DNA from: Bacilli bacterium | GTDB lineage: Bacteria; Bacillota_I; Bacilli_A; RF39; UBA660 | Assembly: GCA_017548925.1 (NCBI GenBank) | Contig: JAFYYX010000001.1 | Coordinates: forward strand, 548,852 to 612,851 | Length of the DNA: 64,000 bases | Direction: 5' to 3' | Shown: positions 8,074 to 16,070 of the stretch, piece by piece | Position numbering within the stretch: the stretch's first letter is position 1 | Layout: each line of letters begins with the position of its first letter | Program-made: the position numbers and the translations under genes | The notes under the pieces: generated by a model | What the model was told of the DNA's origin: nothing | What the model saw: only the letters and a program-made list of their open reading frames with translations | The model's database searches: none

Positions 8074-10269
8074 ATGGCAAAAGTATCTGGTAAGTTTCGT
8101 AATTTCTTATATACTGGCGATAATGGGTATACTGTTGCCTTATTTAGAGTAAAAAAACTTTATGATGATGAACTAGCTGATTTTTTAAATAAAACTATAA
8201 CAGTAACAGGTTCTTTTATTAATCCTAATACAGAAGATACATATATCCTAGAAGGTAGTTATATTGAACATCCTAGATATGGTTTTCAGCTTAAAGTAAA
8301 TACTTATGAAAAAACCATGCCAACAGATGAAGATGCTTTAATAGAGTTTTTATCTAGTAAATTAATTAAAGGTTGCGGCGAAAAAACAGCTAAAGCAATT
8401 GTTGATCACTTTGGTTCTGATGCTATAAATATTATTAAAGAAAGTCCTGATAGATTATATGAAATAAAAGGTATTAAAGAACTAACTATTAATAAAATAT
8501 ATTCATCTATTTGTTCATATACAAATGCAGATGAAACTTTAGTTTATTTAAAAAAATTAGGTTTTGGTATTAATGAATGTTCACTTTTATTTAATAAATA
8601 TGGTGATGGAATAAAAGAAATCATTAATGATTCTTTTTATTCACTTTTAGACTTGGTAGATTTTAATAAACTTGATAATATTTATATTAATAACTTTAAT
8701 CCTAAAAGTGATGAAAGAGCTTTAGCTTGCATTGTAGAAGCAGTTAAAAATTTAGATATATCTACTGGTGATACATATCACTATAAAGATGATATATATA
8801 ATGCTTTTATTAATAAATTTAGATTTGATTTAGATAAAGATAAATTTGATAAATATTTATCTAAATTAATTAAAGATGAAGATTTAATTTTAGATGAAGA
8901 TAAAATATATTTAAATTCATCATATGATGATGAATGTATAATAGCTAATAAACTACTTAGAATTAGTAAAAATGGCATTCAAGATAAAATATCATTTTCT
9001 ATGCTAGAAAATGATATTAAAACAAGTAATATTATTTATAATGAAGATCAAAGAAGTGCTATTAAAACAGCACTTAATAATCCAATTACAATTATTTCTG
9101 GTGGTCCTGGAGTAGGTAAAACAACTATTATTAATGCAATTGTTAGATCATATATGACTTTTTATCATATAACTAATATGGATGCTCTTAATAAAATTGC
9201 CTTACTAGCTCCAACAGGTAGAGCTGCTAAAAAGTTGGCAGCATCTACACTAATGCCTGCTTATACTATACATAGATTCTTAAAATGGAATAAAGAAACT
9301 GATGATTTTCAAGTAAATGAATATAATCCTAATATGCATCAACTTGTAATTGTTGATGAAGTTAGTATGCTTGATAATCATTTATTTGCATCTTTGCTTA
9401 AAGGTTTAACATCAGGTATTAAATTAGTATTAGTAGGCGATGTATTTCAATTACCTAGTGTAGGTCCTGGTCAAATATTATTTGATTTAATAAATTCTGA
9501 TTGTTTTCCATTTATATTCTTAAAACAAATCTATAGACAAAGTGAAAACTCATATATTCCATATCTAGCTAGAGATATAAAAGCTAAAGATACATCAGAT
9601 GAATTATTTGAAAGAAAAGATGATTATTCATTTATTGATGTTGATGTCCAAAATATTAAAGCAACTATAAGAAAGATATGTGAAAAAACTAAAGAAAAAA
9701 ATATAAATGAAAGTGATATTCAAATACTTGCTCCAATGTATAAAGGAGAAAATGGGATTGATAATTTAAACTATATCATGCAAGACTTTTTTAATCCTAA
9801 AGATGAATCTAAAAAAGAAATTACATATGGATATGTAACTTATCGAGAAAATGATAAAGTCTTGCAACAAATTAATAATCCTGATTGTAATGTCTTTAAT
9901 GGTGATATAGGTTTTATTAAAAAAATAGAAAAAGTTAAAGATAAAGTAACTAAAGATGTTATAACAATTGATTTTGATGGAAACATAGTTGAGTATAATA
10001 AAGAAGATTTATCTATGATTAAGCATGCATATGCTATAACTATTCATAAATCTCAAGGTAGTGAGTTTCCTCATGTTATTATGCCAATATGTCATAGTTA
10101 TAATAGAATGCTTTATAATAAACTTATTTATACAGGTGTATCAAGAGCTAAGAAAAGCTTAATTATATTAGGTGAGAGAAAATCATTTATTGATGCAATC
10201 AATAATGATTATTCAACTAATAGACAAACAGGTTTAAAAGATAAAATAATGCATAATTTTTCAAGTTAA
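8074..10269 (+). CDS. recD2: RecD2-type 5'-3' DNA helicase
   Basis: SF1B helicase acting in DNA repair and mismatch-linked genome stability (YrrC in Bacillus). The 731 residues are somewhat shorter than Bacillus RecD2. An N-terminal OB-like domain is followed by helix-hairpin-helix motifs (FLSSKLIKGCGEKTAKAIV). Walker A GGPGVGKTT is at 343-351, then APTGRAAKKL, the Walker B region VIVDEVSMLD, GDVFQLPSVGPGQ, and the C-terminal motif YAITIHKSQGSEF. It is expressed from an extended -10 promoter (TGCTATAAT, 8048-8055) directly after the previous terminator. Bacillus likewise has this gene upstream of yrrI and alaS. Confidence 0.95.
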   Translation: MAKVSGKFRNFLYTGDNGYTVALFRVKKLYDDELADFLNKTITVTGSFINPNTEDTYILEGSYIEHPRYGFQLKVNTYEKTMPTDEDALIEFLSSKLIKGCGEKTAKAIVDHFGSDAINIIKESPDRLYEIKGIKELTINKIYSSICSYTNADETLVYLKKLGFGINECSLLFNKYGDGIKEIINDSFYSLLDLVDFNKLDNIYINNFNPKSDERALACIVEAVKNLDISTGDTYHYKDDIYNAFINKFRFDLDKDKFDKYLSKLIKDEDLILDEDKIYLNSSYDDECIIANKLLRISKNGIQDKISFSMLENDIKTSNIIYNEDQRSAIKTALNNPITIISGGPGVGKTTIINAIVRSYMTFYHITNMDALNKIALLAPTGRAAKKLAASTLMPAYTIHRFLKWNKETDDFQVNEYNPNMHQLVIVDEVSMLDNHLFASLLKGLTSGIKLVLVGDVFQLPSVGPGQILFDLINSDCFPFIFLKQIYRQSENSYIPYLARDIKAKDTSDELFERKDDYSFIDVDVQNIKATIRKICEKTKEKNINESDIQILAPMYKGENGIDNLNYIMQDFFNPKDESKKEITYGYVTYRENDKVLQQINNPDCNVFNGDIGFIKKIEKVKDKVTKDVITIDFDGNIVEYNKEDLSMIKHAYAITIHKSQGSEFPHVIMPICHSYNRMLYNKLIYTGVSRAKKSLIILGERKSFIDAINNDYSTNRQTGLKDKIMHNFSS

Positions 10270-10299
10270 TCACATATTATTATTAGGATGTGATTAATT

Positions 10300-10449
10300 A
10301 TGAAAAAAACCTTAAAAATTATGGGTGGAGTAATGCTTGGCTCCATGGCGTGTTTAGCTTGTTATACAATGCTTAATAAAAAAACCAGGAAGAAAGCTGA
10401 AGATTTAGCTGGTACAATGCTTGATGAAGCTAAATCAATGATGAAATAG
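10300..10449 (+). CDS. Small 49-residue protein, possible membrane or lipid-anchored
   Basis: ATG 10300 has AGGATG at 10285-10290 upstream; the frame ends at TAG 10447. A basic N terminus is followed by a short hydrophobic stretch, GGVMLGSMACLACYTML, and a charged helix ending DEAKSMMK, reminiscent of YtxH-like small proteins. The cysteines in ACLAC do not form a clear lipobox. It lies 30 bases after recD2 and 8 bases before the next gene, suggesting one operon. Function unknown. Confidence 0.6.
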   Translation: MKKTLKIMGGVMLGSMACLACYTMLNKKTRKKAEDLAGTMLDEAKSMMK

Positions 10450-10457
10450 GCATATTT

Positions 10458-10700
10458 ATGTTTTTAAATATACTTTTAGCTATTTTTATAGGTGGAATAT
10501 CAGGATACACAGCAAGTTTTATTATGAATAACAATAATAGTATTATTAAAAATATTGCTATAGGTATTGCTGGTGGGATAGTTGGAGATCTTATTTTAAG
10601 CATCTTTAATATTAGTTTTGGAGGATATTTAAAAGATATAATTGTATCTGTTTTTGGTTCATGTCTTTTAATATTCATAATTAATAAATTTTTTAAGTAA
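10458..10700 (+). CDS. GlsB/YeaQ/YmgE-family small membrane protein
   Basis: 80 residues with three hydrophobic segments and the family's glycine-rich first and second helices (AIFIGGISGYTASFIM, then AIGIAGGIVGDLIL). The length and the phrase GIxGGIVGDLIL match the transglycosylase-associated/GlsB family of stress-induced membrane proteins (PF04226), whose biochemical role is not settled. It is probably cotranscribed with the 49-residue gene; its stop overlaps the terminator arm. Confidence 0.75.
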   Translation: MFLNILLAIFIGGISGYTASFIMNNNNSIIKNIAIGIAGGIVGDLILSIFNISFGGYLKDIIVSVFGSCLLIFIINKFFK

Positions 10701-10723
10701 TAACAGTAAAGTTATTACTTTTT
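10696..10723 (+). terminator. Intrinsic terminator
   Basis: AGTAATAAC / GTTATTACT arms, AGTAAA loop, then a T run. Confidence 0.85.
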
Positions 10724-10741
10724 AAATCATAAAATTTATAG

Positions 10742-10770
10742 TTGACATATGTTCGATAATTTATTATAAT
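10742..10770 (+). promoter_or_regulatory. Promoter with TATGTTCGA motif overlapping the -35
   Basis: Consensus TTGACA (10742-10747), 17-base spacer, consensus TATAAT (10765-10770). The -35 runs into CATATGTTCGA. The 19-base string atagttgacatatgttcga occurs again at the ABC-exporter promoter (23993-24011). It contains a perfect half (CGAACATATGT on the other strand) of a Bacillus-type LexA box. Confidence 0.75.
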
Positions 10771-10803
10771 TATGAACTGTACCGACAAAAAGGGGTGAAT
10801 TAA

Positions 10804-11331
10804 ATGAGTAATATAAGTAGATATGCATTTGGTGATATTGTTGAATATATAACAAATCCTACAAATCCTGATTTAAATAATAGAAGTGGATATCTTCTAT
10901 TTGTTAAAGCAGAAGTAGACGGATTTTATGCTATTAAAGGATATAAAATGCGTAATATGTCAGATGAGCAAAAAGGAAAAATTGAACAATTAGGTTTATT
11001 ACTTGGCGAAGAAAATTCAGATTTACATGTTGATACATTCTTTGATTATAATTATATGGTCAAATATTCATATGATTTTATAAATGGTTACCGTTGGACA
11101 TTAAATGAAAAACTTAAAAATGAAGCTGTTCAAGGTATCATTAAAGCAGATAATGATAAAATGTATCCTGATACTTTCAAAATTAATAGTTTTCTTGAAA
11201 CTATTAAGTATTCAGAAACAACTGAAAATATTGAAACTAAAAACGTTGCTATGGTAAGCCCAATTCAAAGTGGTATCATCGAACAATCAAACGGTATTTC
11301 TCGTAAGAGAACAAACGTAGTAAATAAATAA
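10804..11331 (+). CDS. Unknown cytoplasmic protein
   Basis: 175 residues with no signal peptide or membrane segment, read from ATG 10804 behind AAGGGGTG. The beginning, FGDIVEYITNPTNPDLNNRSGYLLFVKAE, looks like a small beta barrel, and the Ser/Thr/Lys-rich tail ends RKRTNVVNK. It is a monocistronic unit with a very strong promoter and its own terminator, so expression may be high or tightly regulated. No family recognised. Confidence 0.75.
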   Translation: MSNISRYAFGDIVEYITNPTNPDLNNRSGYLLFVKAEVDGFYAIKGYKMRNMSDEQKGKIEQLGLLLGEENSDLHVDTFFDYNYMVKYSYDFINGYRWTLNEKLKNEAVQGIIKADNDKMYPDTFKINSFLETIKYSETTENIETKNVAMVSPIQSGIIEQSNGISRKRTNVVNK

Positions 11332-11360
11332 TAGTAGTATTAAAAATACTACTATTTTTT
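11330..11360 (+). terminator. Intrinsic terminator
   Basis: Twelve-base arms AATAGTAGTATT / AATACTACTATT with AAA loop and a T run; the last base of the stop codon is in the stem. Confidence 0.9.
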
Positions 11361-11400
11361 ATTTTTAATTAAACATAATATTAATAAAATGGTGATTTAT

Positions 11401-12522
11401 TTGAAAGAAAATAGAAAGTTAGATAGTGATAAATTAAATAAGCTAATAAATAGATCTAATAAACTTGTTAATCTATTATATATATTATTTATAATAGGTG
11501 TTTTTTTAATTGGGTTAATAATTATAAAAGAATTAAAATTATTAATTCTTTTTAAAACAATACTTAAGGTATTAACACCTTTATTTATTGGTTTTGTTAT
11601 TGCATGGCTTTTTAATCCTTTAGTAAATAAAATATCTGGTAAAGGTGTACCTAAAGTATTAGGTGCAATAATAGTTTATTTAGTTTTAATTTTACTTATT
11701 ATTATGTTTATTAAAGTGTTTATTCCTGTTTTATATAAACAACTTAATGACTTAATTATAGCTTTACCAGGAATAATTAATAAACTTACGAAAATCTTTG
11801 ATGATTTTATGGTTAAGTTTTCAGTTGAAGGTATTGATTTAAGTAATGTAAGGAATAATTTATTTAATAGCATTAATAGTTTGGCATTAAAGTTTACTAC
11901 TTCAATGCCAAAACATGTAATAAATTTTATTCTTTCATTTTTTAGTGGTTTAGGCATTTTGCTTATTAGTTTAGTAGTTGGAATATATATGTTAATAGAT
12001 TTTGATCATATAACTATTCATTTAATTAAATTAATACCTAAAAAATATCAAAGTGAAATATTAAATTTGATTGAAAAAATCGGTTGTGAAGTTAGAAAAA
12101 CAGTTAATGGAACAATTCTTGTTGCATTAATGGTTTTAGTAGGTGATACAATTGCTTTTTCTATAATAGGGTTAGAATCACCACTTTTATTTGGAACGTT
12201 TTGTGGTTTAACAGATTTAATACCATATATAGGTCCATACATTGGAGGGTTTGCAGCAATTATCGTAGGTTTTAGTCAAAAAACTTCTATTGGAATAGCA
12301 GTTTTAATAGCTTGCGTTATTGTTCAGTTAATTGAAAACTATATCTTACAACCTATAGTTATGAGTAAAGCTATAGAACTTCATCCAGTAACTATTATTA
12401 TAGGATTACTTTTATTTGGTCACTTCTTTGGTATTATAGGTATGGTTATTGCAACACCAGTATTAGCACTTTTAAAAGTTATATATGAATACATTTGTCA
12501 AAAATTAGAATTATTTTCCTAA
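11401..12522 (+). CDS. yrrI: AI-2E family transporter (YrrI-like)
   Basis: Polytopic membrane protein of the AI-2E/UPF0118 family; members include efflux pumps and Na+/H+ antiporters, and the substrate here is unknown. About 373 residues and eight hydrophobic segments, with the family's C-terminal signature LTDLIPYIGPYIGG, VIVQLIENYILQPIVM and LHPVTIIIGLLLFGHFFGIIGMVIATPV. I prefer TTG 11401 because GGTGA (11391-11395) precedes it; ATG 11389 would start before that site. In Bacillus the homologue yrrI also lies just before alaS, supporting the assignment. Confidence 0.88.
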   Translation: MKENRKLDSDKLNKLINRSNKLVNLLYILFIIGVFLIGLIIIKELKLLILFKTILKVLTPLFIGFVIAWLFNPLVNKISGKGVPKVLGAIIVYLVLILLIIMFIKVFIPVLYKQLNDLIIALPGIINKLTKIFDDFMVKFSVEGIDLSNVRNNLFNSINSLALKFTTSMPKHVINFILSFFSGLGILLISLVVGIYMLIDFDHITIHLIKLIPKKYQSEILNLIEKIGCEVRKTVNGTILVALMVLVGDTIAFSIIGLESPLLFGTFCGLTDLIPYIGPYIGGFAAIIVGFSQKTSIGIAVLIACVIVQLIENYILQPIVMSKAIELHPVTIIIGLLLFGHFFGIIGMVIATPVLALLKVIYEYICQKLELFS

Positions 12523-12526
12523 GATA

Positions 12527-12555
12527 TTGCTTTATTTATGATATTTTGTTAAAAT
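12527..12555 (+). promoter_or_regulatory. Probable promoter of the T-box operon
   Basis: TTGCTT (12527-12532) and TAAAAT (12550-12555), spacer 17, just upstream of the leader RNA. Confidence 0.5.
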
Positions 12556-12561
12556 ATCTTA

Positions 12562-12765
12562 CGTAATCAGTGAATTAAGAAGTAATAAAAATTATTTTTT
12601 AGAGAGCTTACAGTTGGTGAAAGTAAGTAAATAAGTTTTATTATCTGCTGCTTAAGGAGATTAATCGGAGATACTAATTCTTCGTTATCAATTAATTAAG
12701 TATAAATAAGGATGGTACCGCATAAGACATGCTCCTTTGCATGTTTTATGTGGTTTTTATTTTTA
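12562..12765 (+). promoter_or_regulatory. T-box riboswitch, alanine-specific
   Basis: The antiterminator T-box AAGGATGGTACCGC lies at 12708-12721, the near-invariant core of this leader class. Upstream is a Stem I region with an AG-rich bulge (AGAGAGC, 12601-12607) and distal loop GTTGGTGAAAG. On the 3' side of the specifier loop is CTGCTGCTTAA (12646-12656), where GCU would be the alanine codon. The terminator is CCGCATAAGACATGC / GCATGTTTTATGTGG (12718-12753) plus T run; T-box bases sit in its 5' arm, as expected. Uncharged tRNA-Ala should promote read-through into the kinase-like gene and alaS. Confidence 0.92.
12718..12760 (+). terminator. Regulated terminator of the T-box leader
   Basis: 15-bp stem with G-U pairs around TCCTTT, followed by a T-rich tail. 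Mutually exclusive with the antiterminator. Confidence 0.9.
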
Positions 12766-12781
12766 TAGGAGGATAAAAAGT

Positions 12782-13312
12782 ATGAAAGTATATATTATTG
12801 CAGGAAAGGCTGGTTGTGGTAAAAATACAACAGCAAACTATATTAAGGATTATTATGAAACTATTGGTAAGAACTGTACAATTACCGAAATTTCTAAGTA
12901 TCTAAAATTATTTGCTTATGAAATAAAAAATTGGGATGGTAAAAGAGAAACTAAACCACGAGCGTTCTTACAAGAAGTTGGTTCAGCAATAAGACATGAA
13001 TTATATAATGAAGATTTTTTAATTAATAGATTTTTGGAAGATTTAAAAATCTATGAAAAATTTACAGATGTAGTAGTTGTTGCTGATGCACGTTTACCAA
13101 GAGAAATAGATTTAATAAAAGAAAAATGTAATGCGGTTTCAATAAGAGTTTTAAATGAATTTAATGATTATGAACTAAAGGGTAGTGAAAAACTTCATGA
13201 AACAGAAACTGCACTAGATAATTATGATAAGTTTGATTATGTACTTCATAATCAAACATTTGAAAAACTGCAAATTGATGCAGAAAATATAGTAAAAGAG
13301 GTAGAAAAATAA
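12782..13312 (+). CDS. P-loop nucleoside/nucleotide kinase-like protein
   Basis: 176 residues from ATG 12782, behind AGGAGG; the ATG at 12737 lies inside the terminator hairpin and is excluded. Walker A is GKAGCGKNTT (residues 8-17), with Asn replacing the usual Ser or Thr-first pattern. ADARLPREID resembles the Asp-Arg substrate region of deoxynucleoside-monophosphate kinases, and a lid-like Arg segment follows. Closest fit is the dNMP kinase/phosphomevalonate-kinase-like fold; the substrate cannot be named. It shares the alanine T-box with alaS and overlaps its start by one base, so both are induced by alanine shortage. Confidence 0.75.
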   Translation: MKVYIIAGKAGCGKNTTANYIKDYYETIGKNCTITEISKYLKLFAYEIKNWDGKRETKPRAFLQEVGSAIRHELYNEDFLINRFLEDLKIYEKFTDVVVVADARLPREIDLIKEKCNAVSIRVLNEFNDYELKGSEKLHETETALDNYDKFDYVLHNQTFEKLQIDAENIVKEVEK

Positions 13313-15054
13313 TGAATTTAAAAGATTTATATATAAATTACTTTGTGAGTAAAGGACATAAACAAATCCCTTCTGCTCCAGTTGTTCCAGAAAATGATCC
13401 ATCAGTTTTATTTAATACTGCTGGAATGCAACCATTAATTCCATATTTAATGGGTCAAAAACATCCATATGGAACAAGACTTTGTGATTATCAAAAATGT
13501 ATAAGAACTAATGACTTAGAAGCAATAGGTGACTCATATCATCATACGTTCTTTGAAATGCTTGGTAACTGGTCACTAGGTGATTATTTTAAAGATGAAT
13601 CAATTGAAATGAGTTTTGAATTCTTAACTAAAATATTAAATATTCCAGTTGAAAGACTAGCTGTTACAGTATTTGCTGGAAATGATACTATTCCATTTGA
13701 TGAAGTATCATTTAATAAATGGAAAAGTTTAGGTATTCCTGAAGAAAGAATTGCAAGAACAGTTGAAGATAACTTCTGGATTGCTGGAGAAACTGGTCCA
13801 TGCGGTTCTGATACTGAAATATTTTATTTTAGAAGTAATGATGAAATTCCATCAAAATTTGATCCAGAAGATGAAAGATGGGTTGAAATTTGGAATAATG
13901 TATTTATGGAATTTGAAAAACATGAAGATGGAACTGTTACATATCTTCCTGCTAAAAATGTAGATACAGGTATGGGATTTGAAAGAACTACTGCTATATT
14001 AGAAGGAAAAACTGATAATTATGCATCATCTGCTTGGACTCCTGTAATTGATATTATTAAAGAAGTATCTAATTTACCTTATGAAGGTAATGAAAAATCA
14101 ATGAGAATTATTGCTGATCATATTAGAACTGCAGTATTTATTTTAGCTGATCCAGCTGGAATCAAACCATCTAATACTGATCAAGGATATATTCTAAGAA
14201 GATTAATAAGAAGAGCAATAAGACATGCTAAAAAATTAAATATTGATATTAATTCAAATTGGGAAGAAAGAATAGCTTCTACAATTATGGACATGTATGA
14301 AAAGTATTATCAAGAACTTAAAGATAATCGAACAATTGTTCTAGATGGATTAAAGAATGAAAAAATCAAATTTAACAGAACTCTTGAAAAAGGTTTAAGA
14401 GAATTTGATAAAGTAACTCGTGATAATAAAGATATTGATGGAGTTACAGCATTCCATTTATTTGATACATTTGGATTCCCAATTGAACTTACTGAAGAAT
14501 TAGCTCAAGATAAAGGTTTAAAAGTTGATATTGAAGGATATAAAGCTAAATTTAAAGAACATCAAGAATTATCAAGAACCGCATCTGCTGGTAAATTTAA
14601 AGGTGGACTTGCTGGTTCTGGTGAAATAGAAACTAAATATCATACTGCAACACATTTACTTAATGCTGCTTTAAAACAAGTTGTTGGACCTGATGTACAT
14701 CAAAAAGGATCTAACATTACTGCTGAAAGAATGCGCTTTGACTTTTCTTGTGATCATAAGTTATCTGATGAAGAAAAAGCTAAAGCTGAAGAACTAGTTA
14801 ATAAATGGATTGAGGAAGATATTCCTGTAACTGTTGAAGAAATGAATAAAGAAGATGCTATTAAATCTGGTGCTGAATGTATGTTTATTGAAAAATATCC
14901 AGATAGAGTAACTGTATACTCAATTGGAAATATATCAAAAGAACTTTGTGGTGGACCACATGTTAAACATACTGGTGAACTTGGTAAATTCAAAATTACT
15001 AAGGAAGAAGCATCATCTGCTGGTGTACGTAGAATAAAAGCTGTGCTTGAATAG
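13312..15054 (+). CDS. alaS: Alanine--tRNA ligase, short form without C-Ala domain
   Basis: Charges tRNA-Ala. The catalytic core (GMQPLIPYLMGQKHP, the motif 2 region RTNDLEAIGDSYHHTFFEMLGN, GMGFERTTAIL) is followed by the tRNA-binding helical domain and an editing domain. The latter has HTATH (H444/H448) and CGGPH (C546/H550) and ends SSAGVRRIKAVLE. The protein stops there at 580 residues, while typical bacterial AlaRS is about 870 and continues with the DHHA1/C-Ala dimerisation region. No continuation is seen in any frame after the stop; the next gene is an unrelated operon. It shares a T-box leader with the kinase-like gene. Confidence 0.95.
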   Translation: MNLKDLYINYFVSKGHKQIPSAPVVPENDPSVLFNTAGMQPLIPYLMGQKHPYGTRLCDYQKCIRTNDLEAIGDSYHHTFFEMLGNWSLGDYFKDESIEMSFEFLTKILNIPVERLAVTVFAGNDTIPFDEVSFNKWKSLGIPEERIARTVEDNFWIAGETGPCGSDTEIFYFRSNDEIPSKFDPEDERWVEIWNNVFMEFEKHEDGTVTYLPAKNVDTGMGFERTTAILEGKTDNYASSAWTPVIDIIKEVSNLPYEGNEKSMRIIADHIRTAVFILADPAGIKPSNTDQGYILRRLIRRAIRHAKKLNIDINSNWEERIASTIMDMYEKYYQELKDNRTIVLDGLKNEKIKFNRTLEKGLREFDKVTRDNKDIDGVTAFHLFDTFGFPIELTEELAQDKGLKVDIEGYKAKFKEHQELSRTASAGKFKGGLAGSGEIETKYHTATHLLNAALKQVVGPDVHQKGSNITAERMRFDFSCDHKLSDEEKAKAEELVNKWIEEDIPVTVEEMNKEDAIKSGAECMFIEKYPDRVTVYSIGNISKELCGGPHVKHTGELGKFKITKEEASSAGVRRIKAVLE

Positions 15055-15058
15055 AAAC

Positions 15059-15087
15059 TTGTTAAATAACTAAATAAATGATAAAAT
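15059..15087 (+). promoter_or_regulatory. Promoter of the ireB-ruvX-mltG operon
   Basis: TTGTTA (15059-15064) and TAAAAT (15082-15087), spacer 17. Confidence 0.6.
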
Positions 15088-15109
15088 ATTAGTTAATAGA
15101 GGTGAAGAT

Positions 15110-15346
15110 ATGGACAAAACGAGTCTATTTGATGTTTCTTTAATTAAAAGAGAAAACATTGTAAAAACTCTAAGAGAAGTCTATGAAGCATTAGAAGAAA
15201 GAGGATATAATCCAATTAACCAAATTGTTGGTTATTTAATTAGTGGTGATCCAGGTTATATTTCAAGTTATAAAGATGCTAGAAGTAAAATGATTTCTCT
15301 AGATAGAAGTGAAGTAGTTATGCTACTTTTAGTGGAGTTTATATAG
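15110..15346 (+). CDS. ireB: IreB family regulatory phosphoprotein (DUF965)
   Basis: 78 residues matching the DUF965/IreB family (YrzL in Bacillus): [30 protein letters not shown] and [14 protein letters not shown] are family hallmarks. In Enterococcus IreB is a target of the Ser/Thr kinase IreK and tunes envelope-stress and cephalosporin tolerance; Thr4 here could be the equivalent phosphosite. ATG 15110 has GAGGTGAAG upstream. It heads the conserved ireB-ruvX-DUF1292-mltG block found in most Firmicutes. Confidence 0.93.
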   Translation: MDKTSLFDVSLIKRENIVKTLREVYEALEERGYNPINQIVGYLISGDPGYISSYKDARSKMISLDRSEVVMLLLVEFI

Positions 15347-15348
15347 TC

Positions 15349-15777
15349 TTGAGATATTTAGGCCTTGATTTAGGAACTAAAACTCTTGGTGTTGCTTTAA
15401 CAGACAAAAGCAACACTATTTCTACGCCTCTTAAAACAATTCGTTTTGATTTTGAAGATTATAGTTCTGTAATATCTGAATTAAAAGATATTATTGAAAA
15501 TAATAATGTTGGTGAAATAGCTTTAGGGCTTCCAATTAATATGGATGGATCAAAAGGTTTTGCAGCTGAAAGATCTTTAAAGTTTAAAGAGTTGCTTGAA
15601 GAAAATTTTGATATTAATGTGACTTTAATTGATGAAAGATTATCAAGTGTTGAGGCACATAATATCTTAAGTAATAATGGAAAAAAAGAAAAAGAACATA
15701 AACAAAATGTTGATGCTGTTGCAGCAACAATCATCTTAGACACTTTTTTAAAAAGAAAGGTGAATTTAAATGACTAA
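15349..15777 (+). CDS. ruvX: Holliday junction resolvase-like RuvX/YqgF
   Basis: 142-residue RNase H-fold nuclease acting in pre-16S rRNA processing and possibly junction resolution. It carries the family motifs LGLDLGTKTLGVAL at the N terminus, LPINMDGS in the middle, DERLSSVEA and the C-terminal DAVAATIIL with its metal-binding Asp. The start is TTG 15349, with GGAG at 15334-15337; no ATG is available near the family N terminus. It lies two bases after ireB and overlaps the next gene by 8 bases. Confidence 0.94.
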   Translation: MRYLGLDLGTKTLGVALTDKSNTISTPLKTIRFDFEDYSSVISELKDIIENNNVGEIALGLPINMDGSKGFAAERSLKFKELLEENFDINVTLIDERLSSVEAHNILSNNGKKEKEHKQNVDAVAATIILDTFLKRKVNLND

Positions 15778-16054
15778 AAACAATGAAATGAGTTATTTTA
15801 CTGTAACAAATAAAGATGGTAAAACAATAAAGTATGAAATACTATTTACTTTCGAATCAGAAGATACTGATAAAAGTTATATTGTTTATACAGATAATGA
15901 GCAAGATAAAGATGGCATGATTAAAACTTATGCATCTATTTATGAAGAAGATGGAAAAGAGTTAAAATTAACTCCAATTACAGATGATAAAGAATGGAAT
16001 TTAGTTGAAAAACTAATAGATCAAGCTGCTGATGAAATTAATGAAGAAGAATAG
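15770..16054 (+). CDS. DUF1292 family protein (YrzB)
   Basis: 94-residue acidic cytoplasmic protein of the DUF1292/UPF0473 family; the phrases YEILFTFESEDTDKSYIVYTD and EWNLVEKLID are characteristic. Its role is unknown, but it nearly always sits between ruvX and mltG in Firmicutes, as here. The start overlaps ruvX by 8 bases behind AAAGGTGAA. Confidence 0.92.
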   Translation: MTKNNEMSYFTVTNKDGKTIKYEILFTFESEDTDKSYIVYTDNEQDKDGMIKTYASIYEEDGKELKLTPITDDKEWNLVEKLIDQAADEINEEE

Positions 16055-16070
16055 TAAGGATAGTTGTTTT

